Positions 52,318 through 59,135 of a stretch of DNA of 64,000 bases are shown piece by piece. Both the position numbers and the translations under genes were made by a program. Position 1 is the first letter of the stretch; each line of letters starts with the position of its first letter. Source of the stretch: Bacillota bacterium (GTDB lineage: Bacteria; Bacillota; Clostridia; Peptostreptococcales; Anaerovoracaceae); contig JAEZLP010000034.1 in the NCBI GenBank assembly GCA_023415235.1, positions 1 through 64,000 on the forward strand, written 5' to 3'. Under the pieces are notes generated by a model, which saw only the letters and a program-made list of their open reading frames with translations, was not told where the DNA came from and did not search any database.

Positions 52318-52391
52318 TGGAGCGGATGATGAGAATCGAACTCACGCTATCAGCTTGGAAGGCTGAAGTTCTACCATTGAACTACATCCGC
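52318..52391 (-). tRNA. tRNA-Gly (TCC)
   Basis: Cloverleaf with anticodon TCC in loop CTTCCAA, encoded CCA. Confidence 0.97.
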
Positions 52392-52397
52392 ATAAAT

Positions 52398-52472
52398 TGG
52401 AGCGGAAGACGAGATTCGAACTCGCGACCCTCGCCTTGGCAAGGCGATGCTCTACCCCTGAGCCACTTCCGC
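52398..52472 (-). tRNA. tRNA-Gly (GCC)
   Basis: Cloverleaf with anticodon GCC in loop TTGCCAA, encoded CCA. Confidence 0.97.
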
Positions 52473-52479
52473 ATATTAT

Positions 52480-52564
52480 TGGTGGAGGGAGGTGGATTCG
52501 AACCACCGAAAGCTCCGCTAACGGATTTACAGTCCGCCCCCTTTGGCCACTCGGGAATCCCTCC
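52480..52564 (-). tRNA. tRNA-Tyr (GTA)
   Basis: Long variable arm, anticodon GTA in loop CTGTAAA, encoded CCA. Followed in transcription order by tRNA-Gly. Confidence 0.96.
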
Positions 52565-52590
52565 AAATTATTGAATTGTCAAGGTATTTT

Positions 52591-52768
52591 TTGGAGCTGG
52601 TGGAGGGAATTCGCGTCTGCTCTGCATCCGCTGTCCTTCGCCTTCTCTTTCAGTCGGCTCGGACCTCTCACTGTTCAAAAGTCCACTGGACTTTTTCACT
52701 ACGTTCGCGCCCTTTCGGGTTCGCTTCCCTCTTTAGTTGTTTTATATCTTGGAGCTGGTGGAGGGAAT
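52591..52768. repeat. Duplicated tRNA-Thr 3' end bracketing a 138-bp segment
   Basis: The 20 bp at 52591-52610 are identical to 52749-52768, the 3' end and CCA side of tRNA-Thr. Between them lies a 138-bp segment with an AAAAGTCCA-C-TGGACTTTT palindrome and a GGGTTCG stretch. This looks like an insertion or partial duplication at a tRNA 3' end, but no integrase is present. Confidence 0.7.
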
Positions 52769-52824
52769 CGAACCCCCAACCTGCTGATTACAAATCAGCT
52801 GCTCTACCGTTGAGCCACACCAGC
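52750..52824 (-). tRNA. tRNA-Thr (TGT)
   Basis: Cloverleaf with anticodon TGT in loop TTTGTAA, encoded CCA. Its 3' 20 bp recur at 52591. Confidence 0.97.
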
Positions 52825-52847
52825 ATTTCAATTGCTTAAAAATAAAT

Positions 52848-52924
52848 TGGCGACCTGGATCGGGCTCGAACCGACGACCTCCAGCGTGACAGGCTGGCAT
52901 TCTAACCAACTGAACTACCAGGCC
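52848..52924 (-). tRNA. tRNA-Asp (GTC)
   Basis: Cloverleaf with anticodon GTC in loop CTGTCAC, encoded CCA. Confidence 0.97.
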
Positions 52925-52970
52925 ATTTCATACCCGCTAAATGGATTAGGGGGTCTCCTGTGTTATTAAA

Positions 52971-53046
52971 TGGTGGGCGCAATAGGGCTCGAACCTATGA
53001 CCCCCTGCTTGTAAGGCAGGTGCTCTCCCAGCTGAGCTATGCGCCC
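52971..53046 (-). tRNA. tRNA-Val (TAC)
   Basis: Cloverleaf with anticodon TAC in loop CTTACAA, encoded CCA. A strong promoter lies 39 bp upstream. Confidence 0.97.
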
Positions 53047-53066
53047 TGGGATCAAGTGTTTTTAAC

Positions 53067-53116
53067 TACTTGACACATTTATTTAGTATACCGTGCTTGT
53101 CTTATCGTGTCAAGTA
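53067..53116 (-). promoter_or_regulatory. Sigma-A promoter before tRNA-Val, within an inverted repeat
   Basis: On the minus strand TTGACA (53113-53108) and TATACT (53090-53085) are 17 bp apart. Perfect 10-bp inverted arms (53067-53076 and 53107-53116) flank the -10 box and include the -35 box. It should drive tRNA-Val to tRNA-Phe. Confidence 0.8.
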
Positions 53117-53147
53117 CCAATTTCTTTTTTCGCCAACTTTTTAAAGT

Positions 53148-53222
<75 letters not shown>

Positions 53223-53259
53223 ACGCACGCTTCAGCTCCTTTTTTGTGAGCCGTTTTCT

Positions 53260-53288
53260 ATCTTAGCATATGAGTTTTTCAATGTCAA
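53260..53288 (-). promoter_or_regulatory. Sigma-A promoter before tRNA-Asn
   Basis: On the minus strand TTGACA (53288-53283) and TAAGAT (53265-53260) are 17 bp apart, 37 bp before tRNA-Asn. Confidence 0.8.
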
Positions 53289-53304
53289 CGGTTAAATCCG
53301 TTTT

Positions 53305-53958
53305 TTATCCCGAAATTTCTGATTCGCTTGAAATTTGAACCTTTGCCAGTTTTTTACTCTCAGAAAGTATGATTCCCGCGCCTCCTGTCAGGTTGGATAT
53401 CATGGTTCTGATTTCGTCCGTATTTTCGGGGTCCATAATCAGAGATACCGTTACCCTGTCCTCAAAGATGGTGTTTCCGACCTCAAATTTGCCGTTTAAC
53501 GAAAGATTCTGCAGCTTGCCGAGAAATGTGTAGTCCAGTTTGACAGAAAGCTCATCCTGCTCTTTTACGGCGCAGACGCCCCCTTCTGCCAGGGCAAGCT
53601 TGGTCGTACCCGTATATGCTCTCACCAGTCCGCCGGTTCCAAGCTTGATGCCGCCGAAGTATCTGGTGACAACTACTGCTATGTTGGTGATTCCCTCCTT
53701 GACCAGCGTCTGGACAATCGGCGCTCCCGAAGTGCCCTGGGGTTCCCCGTCGTCGCTGGCCCACTGAAGCTGGAACTTTTCTCCGATTACAAAGGCAGGA
53801 ACATTGTGGGTGGCAGCTTTATGCCTCATTCGTATCTCTGTGAGAAACGCCTCCGCTTCCTCCCGGGTTTCCACCGGCCTCACATGCCCGATGAACCTTG
53901 ACCTGTCGATCACCTGCTCAATTTCCGCTTCTCTAAGTATCGTCTTGTATCTGATCAT
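53305..53958 (-). CDS. yigZ: YigZ/IMPACT family protein
   Basis: A 217-residue protein with the UPF0029 N-terminal domain, including the conserved RMRHKAATHNVPAFV and ASDDGEPQGTSGAPI and VTRYFGGIKLGTGGLVRAYT, then a ferredoxin-like C-terminal domain (DUF1949). Homologues are linked to translation control; function is not proven. It follows hflX by 14 bp. Confidence 0.92.
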   Translation of the reverse strand: MIRYKTILREAEIEQVIDRSRFIGHVRPVETREEAEAFLTEIRMRHKAATHNVPAFVIGEKFQLQWASDDGEPQGTSGAPIVQTLVKEGITNIAVVVTRYFGGIKLGTGGLVRAYTGTTKLALAEGGVCAVKEQDELSVKLDYTFLGKLQNLSLNGKFEVGNTIFEDRVTVSLIMDPENTDEIRTMISNLTGGAGIILSESKKLAKVQISSESEISG

Positions 53959-53972
53959 GAAAAACCTCTACT

Positions 53973-55256
53973 CTAATTTCCATTGATTACAAACTGTTTC
54001 AGCCTTCCATAGTCCTTGTTGGATATTTCCGCTTCAAATTCAGTACCGTTTTCCGTATATTCCATCCGGATCACTCTGGTATTGTCGCAAAGGTAGGAGG
54101 AAATATCGCCACGGTCATAGGGAACCAGCATGGATACCAGGATCCTGTCAGAAAACAGCTTTTCCTTGATCCGCTCCACCAGCTGATCGATATGATCGCC
54201 CCTGGTAGCGGATACATACACAATTTCCTCTCCATTATGGGGCAAGCTGATTTCCTCTGCAATATCGATTTTATTGTAGATCATGAGCTTGTCCTTTTCT
54301 CCGGCTCCGATTTCCTTTAAAACAGCGTTTGTTACATTAATGTGGAAATCATGGTCCGGGTAGGATGCGTCCACCACATGAAGAAGGAGATCCGCGTAGG
54401 TCACCTCCTCAAGAGTCGCCTTGAAAGCCCTGACCAACGAATGGGGAAGCTTGCTCACAAAGCCGACGGTATCGATGAGGACAAATTCCTGATTGGTATC
54501 GAATTTCACATTTCTCTGCGCTGTATCCAGCGTTGCAAAGAGCATATCCTTTTCAAAGACGCTCTTTTCCTCTTTTTCCGCAAGCTGAAGCAGCCGGTTC
54601 ATCAACGCGGATTTTCCGGAGTTAGTGTATCCGACCAAAGCTACAACCGGAATTCCAGACTTCTGGCGCTTTGACCTTTGGGTGCTGCGATTGCTCTTTA
54701 CCTCCGCCAGCTCTTTTTTGATCTCATCCATTCTTTTGGAAATATGACGCCGGTCTGTTTCCAGCTTCTTCTCGCCGGGCCCTCTGGTCCCAATGCCCCC
54801 TCCCAGACGGGAAAGGGATTTCCCGAAGCCGGTCAACCTCGGCAGACGGTACTGGAGCTGCGCCAGTTCCACTTGAAGCTTGCCTTCCCTTGACACAGCC
54901 CGGGCCGCAAAAATATCCAGGATCAGGATGGTTCTGTCGATGACTCTCACGTCAAGCCTCTCCTCAAGATTTCTAAGCTGCATGCCGGAAAGCTCATCAT
55001 TGAAAATCACCATGTCCGCCCCCATGTTAGCGCACATCTCAGCGAGCTCGTCCACCTTGCCCTTGCCGATATAGGTGGCCGTATTGGGCCGCTCCTTGTT
55101 CTGGATCATCTCGCCTGCCACCTCTACTCCGGCGGCTTCCGCCAGCGCCCAGAGCTCCTCCATGGAATAGGAGATATCCTCCTCAAGCTGAACCCCGACC
55201 AAAATAGCCCGATACTCTTCGTCCTTGATAATTACGTTGTCTTCTGTAAACCGCAA
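53973..55256 (-). CDS. hflX: Ribosome-associated GTPase HflX
   Basis: HflX splits stalled or hibernating ribosomes. The 427-residue protein has the N-terminal HflX domain, ERLDVRVIDRTILILDIF, the P-loop GYTNSGKSALMNRL (about 200-213), DTVGFVSKLPHSL and NKID. The true start is probably TTG at 55256, with AGAGAGG just upstream; ATG 55274 also fits, but ATG 55307 overlaps the -10 box at 55296-55301. It forms a unit with yigZ. Confidence 0.92.
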   Translation of the reverse strand: MRFTEDNVIIKDEEYRAILVGVQLEEDISYSMEELWALAEAAGVEVAGEMIQNKERPNTATYIGKGKVDELAEMCANMGADMVIFNDELSGMQLRNLEERLDVRVIDRTILILDIFAARAVSREGKLQVELAQLQYRLPRLTGFGKSLSRLGGGIGTRGPGEKKLETDRRHISKRMDEIKKELAEVKSNRSTQRSKRQKSGIPVVALVGYTNSGKSALMNRLLQLAEKEEKSVFEKDMLFATLDTAQRNVKFDTNQEFVLIDTVGFVSKLPHSLVRAFKATLEEVTYADLLLHVVDASYPDHDFHINVTNAVLKEIGAGEKDKLMIYNKIDIAEEISLPHNGEEIVYVSATRGDHIDQLVERIKEKLFSDRILVSMLVPYDRGDISSYLCDNTRVIRMEYTENGTEFEAEISNKDYGRLKQFVINGN

Positions 55257-55295
55257 ATTAACACCTCTCTGCATTTCGCCTAACAATATGAATTC

Positions 55296-55304
55296 ATTAT
55301 ACCA
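55296..55304 (-). promoter_or_regulatory. Extended -10 promoter for hflX
   Basis: On the minus strand TGGTATAAT carries an extended -10 box (TG one base before TATAAT) just after the yunB stop and about 40 bp before the hflX start. No good -35 is seen, as is usual for extended -10 promoters. Confidence 0.6.
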
Positions 55305-55309
55305 CATTT

Positions 55310-55996
55310 CTAATTTTCGGGGAAAAAGTTGGTAGCGTCAATGGCGCTTTCCTCCGGTACATTGATATATGCTTCGGGTACTTCTCCCACAATGATGGCC
55401 TCTGCCACCAGAATCGTGTTCTGCACTTCGATATTGTTGATGGAAAAAGGAGCAAGCACTCTGGCCTGACTGTCCATTTGCAGAAACACCTTGTATTTTG
55501 TCTGATTGATCCCCATGCTTTCAAATTCAGTTTTAAAATTTGCCCTCGACATTCCGATAGGCAGCACCTTTAGTTTGATATTGGGACCGATCTGGGACAA
55601 AATCTGACTTCCCACGATACTGCCCACAGGAACGCTCAGCACGACCGCCTCATTCCATTTATACCGGTTCTCCACCGCCTGGTTCAGCTTCGTCGCAAGA
55701 TTGTTCATGGCGGTGGTATTGGATTCTACATAGGTTATATTTCCCTCCTGATCGGTTTTTATCGTCAACAATTCGCTGATTTCTGCATCGGACTTGAATT
55801 GTTGATGAACGGAATCGTTTATGATCTGGGTAATCATTGCTTTTACCTTCACCTCGGCAATGGCCGCCACATTGGGCTTGATAATTTTTTCCGTAAAAAC
55901 CACACTATAAATCCCCAGCACCATTAAAAGCACCAGGCAAATGAACCATTTCCCTTTATACCGGTATCGCTTGTCTCCCCTCGATCTCCTGCTCAT
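55310..55996 (-). CDS. yunB: Sporulation protein YunB
   Basis: A 228-residue membrane protein with one helix at about 16-36 and a soluble outside part including the YunB signature LPIGMSRANFKTEFESMGINQTKYK (about 140-165, in blocks). In Bacillus, yunB is expressed in the mother cell under sigma-E. It indicates that this organism forms spores. Its ATG follows TTTTTT of a terminator and the GGGGG ribosome site is inside the terminator stem. Confidence 0.88.
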   Translation of the reverse strand: MSRRSRGDKRYRYKGKWFICLVLLMVLGIYSVVFTEKIIKPNVAAIAEVKVKAMITQIINDSVHQQFKSDAEISELLTIKTDQEGNITYVESNTTAMNNLATKLNQAVENRYKWNEAVVLSVPVGSIVGSQILSQIGPNIKLKVLPIGMSRANFKTEFESMGINQTKYKVFLQMDSQARVLAPFSINNIEVQNTILVAEAIIVGEVPEAYINVPEESAIDATNFFPEN

Positions 55997-56034
55997 AAAA
56001 AACCCCCATGTAATCTAGAATATGATACATGGGG
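55997..56034 (-). terminator. Terminator of codY overlapping the yunB ribosome binding site
   Basis: A 9-bp stem (56004-56012 with 56026-56034), 13-base loop, G, then TTTTTT on the minus strand, directly before the yunB ATG. The GGGGG at 56007-56003 is both the last part of the stem and the yunB ribosome binding site. Confidence 0.8.
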
Positions 56035-56046
56035 CTTTATTGTGAC
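56017..56046 (-). promoter_or_regulatory. Possible sigma-E promoter of yunB inside the terminator
   Basis: On the minus strand GTCACAAT (56046-56039) and CATATTCT (56024-56017) are 14 bp apart and resemble sigma-E boxes. The start would fall near 56010, inside the terminator 3' arm, so this RNA would lack the hairpin and expose the ribosome binding site. Inferred from sequence similarity only. Confidence 0.45.
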
Positions 56047-56104
56047 ACTTATTTGCAGTTTTCTTTTTGCGTCTTTTCATGGCTTGGATTGTTTTCAATC
56101 TGCT

Positions 56105-56884
56105 CTAGACTTCCAGCTTTTCCAGCTCATCCATAAATTTCCCGTTGAGGATCTTGATATGGGTTCCCTTCATTCCCAGGGAACGGGACTCGATCACGCC
56201 GGCGCTTTCCAGTTTCCTCAGCGCGTTGACGATAACAGACCTGGTGATCCCGGACCTGTCGGCGATCTTGCTGGCGACAAGAAGCCCCTCCGTGCCCTTC
56301 AGCTCGGAGAAAATTTGCTGAACCGCTTCAATTTCCGAATAGGACAACGTACCGATAGCCATCTGAACCACGGCCCTCTTTCTTGCATCCTCCTCGATCT
56401 CAAGAGTTTTCCGTCTCTGTATTTCAAGTCCTACAACCGTAGCTCCGTATTCGCCAAGAACCAGGTCCTCGTCGGTAAATTCCGGTTTGTATCTGGTCAG
56501 AATCAGAGTTCCAAGCCTCTGCCCGCCCCCAAGAATCGGAATAATCGTATGAAGCTTGTCATAGGTGTCATAATCGTATTTAAAGATTTCCAGCGCTTCT
56601 TCCGCCTTAAGATTAGCCTCCGTTTCAACCACCTTGAGCAGGGCTTCGTTGTATTCGTTGGGGAATTTCTCGCTGCCTGTCTCCGGGTCAGTAATGGTAG
56701 AGCTGTCCGATTTAATTTTATAATGAACTCCGATCACCTTTCCTCTTCTGTTTGCAATGTAGACGTTAGCATCCATCAGATCACTCAGGATTCCGCAAAG
56801 GTCATTAAAAGAAAACATCCCTGAGGCGCTTTCCTGCAGAACCCAGTTCAGTTTTCTTACCTTGGTAAGTATATCCCTTTCCAT
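56105..56884 (-). CDS. codY: Global nutrient regulator CodY
   Basis: CodY represses amino-acid and adaptation genes when GTP and branched-chain amino acids are plentiful. The 259-residue protein has an N-terminal GAF domain that binds isoleucine (MERDILTKVRKLNWVLQES start) and a C-terminal winged helix with SKIADRSGITRSVIVNALRKLESAG (about 200-225). GGAGG precedes ATG 56884. It follows hslU, the standard hslVU-codY order. Confidence 0.96.
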   Translation of the reverse strand: MERDILTKVRKLNWVLQESASGMFSFNDLCGILSDLMDANVYIANRRGKVIGVHYKIKSDSSTITDPETGSEKFPNEYNEALLKVVETEANLKAEEALEIFKYDYDTYDKLHTIIPILGGGQRLGTLILTRYKPEFTDEDLVLGEYGATVVGLEIQRRKTLEIEEDARKRAVVQMAIGTLSYSEIEAVQQIFSELKGTEGLLVASKIADRSGITRSVIVNALRKLESAGVIESRSLGMKGTHIKILNGKFMDELEKLEV

Positions 56885-56953
56885 ATCGTTCCTCCGTACT
56901 TTTTCTATGTTGATTCTTCCATAGTGGTTGTTTTGCTTTTTTCTAACAGATGT

Positions 56954-56969
56954 ATTATATCTGAAATTT
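56954..56969 (-). promoter_or_regulatory. codY promoter -10 with a partial CodY box
   Basis: On the minus strand TATAAT (56959-56954) lies 70 bp before the codY start and overlaps a 10-of-15 match to the CodY box AATTTTCWGAAAATT (56969-56955). No clear -35 is visible. Confidence 0.45.
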
Positions 56970-57082
56970 TGAAAAGAGAAAAGATATTTTTTTGATTGTT
57001 CAAAAAATTTTCCCACTTTGACACAATTGAGGGTGGAAATGTACTGGTTTGCGGTATTACCTTTTCTCCGGTTATCCTGAAT

Positions 57083-57112
57083 AAAAAAAGAGTACCCCGT
57101 TTCGGGGTACTC
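57083..57112 (-). terminator. Intrinsic terminator after hslU
   Basis: A perfect 10-bp stem (57090-57099 with 57103-57112), 3-base loop, then TTTTTTTATTC on the minus strand. It separates hslU from codY, so codY likely has its own promoter. Confidence 0.9.
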
Positions 57113-57120
57113 CAACCATA

Positions 57121-58542
57121 CTACAATATGAATTTATCGATATCATCTTGCTGCAGCTTATCTGCAAACTTCTCCTTTACATATTCGCAGTCGATTACAA
57201 TCTCATCCTTTGTCTCATCAGGAAGATTATAGGATATATCCTCAACCAGCTTTTCCATGACCGTATGAAGTCTTCTGGCTCCGATATTTTCAGCCTGCTC
57301 ATTCATTAAGTGGGCTAAAGTGGCAATCTCTTCCACTGCGTCATCCGTGAAGGTTACTTTGATGCCTTCCGTTTCAAGGAGCATCTTATGCTGCTTCAGC
57401 AAGGCGTTTTCAGGCACTGTCAGTATCTTGATGAAATCTTCCTTCGTCAAATTTTCAAGCTCAACTCTTACTGGAAATCTTCCCTGAAGTTCGGGGATCA
57501 GGTCCGTCGGCTTTGAAATGTGGAACGCGCCGGCGCCGATGAACAACATATGGTCTGTTTTTACCGGGCCGTACTTTGTGTTGACGACGCTACCCTCCAC
57601 GATCGGCAGAATATCTCTCTGCACTCCTTCTTTTGAAACATCTCCTCCGATGCGATAGCTCTCATTGGAAGCGATTTTATCGATCTCGTCGATGAAGATG
57701 ATCCCATTTTGCTCTGCATTTTCCAGCGCCTCCGCCGTTACCTGCTCCATATCGATCAGGTTCTGAGCTTCCTGGTCCCTGAGAATCTTTCTCGCGTCTT
57801 TGACCCTCATCTTCTTCTTTTTCTTTTTCTGAGGCATCATATCTCCGAAAATGCTTCCAAGGCTGATGCTCATGCCCTCCTGCAAGTCAAGATTGTTTGC
57901 CGGCGGATTGTCGTTGACCTCGATTTCAATATACTGATCTTCGAGCAGCCCTTCCTTCAGCTGTTGTCTGACCTGTTCCCTGGCAAGCTCAATATCTGAC
58001 TGTTCTGTGGCAGGCTCTTCTTTTTGTTCCGGTTTCTGCTGATTGACCTGGAAGCCGCCGCCCAGAATAAAATCGAAGGGCCCTCTTACTCCCCCCGAGC
58101 TTTGCGATGTTTTCTTCTTCCCGGGGATGATCGCCTCAATGATCTTCTCTTCCACTATGATATCAGCCACAGAATACTTTTCCTGAAGCCTTTTTTGCTT
58201 GTTCATCCGAATGGAGGCCTCAACCAGGTCCCTGACCATGGATTCCACATCTTTTCCCACATATCCAACCTGGCTGTATTTGGACGCTTCCACCTTCACG
58301 AACGGAGCATCTGCCAGTTTGGCGAGCCGCCGTGCAATTTCAGTTTTTCCTACTCCCGTAGAACCGATCATTAAAATGTTCTTTGGCGTGATTTCTTCTC
58401 TCATCTCTTCAGGAAGCAGGCTTCTGCGGTATCTGTTTCTCAGGGCGACCGCGACGGACTTTTTCGCACTGCTTTGCCCAATAATATATTTATCAAGCTC
58501 CTCGACAATTTCTTTCGGGGTCATCTGATATAACGTGGTCAT
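57121..58542 (-). CDS. hslU: HslU AAA+ ATPase of the HslUV protease
   Basis: HslU unfolds substrates for HslV. The 473-residue protein has the P-loop GSTGVGKTEIARRLA (about 57-71), an I domain with a glutamine/lysine-rich insert, Walker B FIDEIDKIA, and the C-terminal tail ending LQQDDIDKFIL that docks into HslV. GGAGGG lies ten bases before ATG 58542; TTG 58548 is an alternative. It is 24 bp downstream of hslV. Confidence 0.95.
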   Translation of the reverse strand: MTTLYQMTPKEIVEELDKYIIGQSSAKKSVAVALRNRYRRSLLPEEMREEITPKNILMIGSTGVGKTEIARRLAKLADAPFVKVEASKYSQVGYVGKDVESMVRDLVEASIRMNKQKRLQEKYSVADIIVEEKIIEAIIPGKKKTSQSSGGVRGPFDFILGGGFQVNQQKPEQKEEPATEQSDIELAREQVRQQLKEGLLEDQYIEIEVNDNPPANNLDLQEGMSISLGSIFGDMMPQKKKKKKMRVKDARKILRDQEAQNLIDMEQVTAEALENAEQNGIIFIDEIDKIASNESYRIGGDVSKEGVQRDILPIVEGSVVNTKYGPVKTDHMLFIGAGAFHISKPTDLIPELQGRFPVRVELENLTKEDFIKILTVPENALLKQHKMLLETEGIKVTFTDDAVEEIATLAHLMNEQAENIGARRLHTVMEKLVEDISYNLPDETKDEIVIDCEYVKEKFADKLQQDDIDKFIL

Positions 58543-58566
58543 TTTCAATACCCTCCTTCCTCTTCC

Positions 58567-59106
58567 TTACAGTTTTTCCACGGAAATATTGTTGTTGGTA
58601 TAAACGCAAATCGAAGCAGCGATACCTAAAGCCTCCCTAACGATTTCCTCCGCGCTCATATCCGTGTGCTTATAAAGCGCGTGGGCTGCCGCATAGGCGT
58701 AGTTGCCTCCGGAACCGATGGCGATGAAGTTCTCATCCGGTTCAATAACTTCTCCATTGCCGGAAATGACCAGCAGACTTTCCTTGTCCGCCGCCACCAT
58801 CAGCGCTTCAAGATTTCGCATCACCTTGTCCGACCTCCAGGTCTGTGCCAGGGCTACCGCTGCGCGCTTCAAATTGCCGGAGTGCTCCTCCAGCTTCTTT
58901 TCAAATTTCTCAGTCAGCGTAAATGCGTCGGACACCGATCCGGCAAACCCGGTTACAACTGTATTTTTATATATCTTTCGAACCTTTTTTGCAGTCTGTT
59001 TCATGATGGAATTCTGTCCCATAGTGACCTGTCCATCTCCCCCGATACAGATGTCATTCTCATTTCGTCTGACAGCTACGATTGTTGTAGCATGAAAGTC
59101 TCCCAT
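58567..59106 (-). CDS. hslV: HslV protease subunit
   Basis: HslV is the threonine protease core of HslUV. The 179-residue precursor has a short propeptide MGDFHA before TTIVAVRRN, whose first Thr (residue 7) is the nucleophile after processing, and the conserved GGDGQVTMGQ. Length is typical. Confidence 0.96.
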   Translation of the reverse strand: MGDFHATTIVAVRRNENDICIGGDGQVTMGQNSIMKQTAKKVRKIYKNTVVTGFAGSVSDAFTLTEKFEKKLEEHSGNLKRAAVALAQTWRSDKVMRNLEALMVAADKESLLVISGNGEVIEPDENFIAIGSGGNYAYAAAHALYKHTDMSAEEIVREALGIAASICVYTNNNISVEKL

Positions 59107-59135
59107 ACTGTTACCTCCCTATAAAATGAATCACA

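Noticed and set aside
52140..52574. 144-residue plus-strand frame across tRNA genes
   Set aside because: Covers five tRNA genes; such frames are common artefacts of tRNA arrays.
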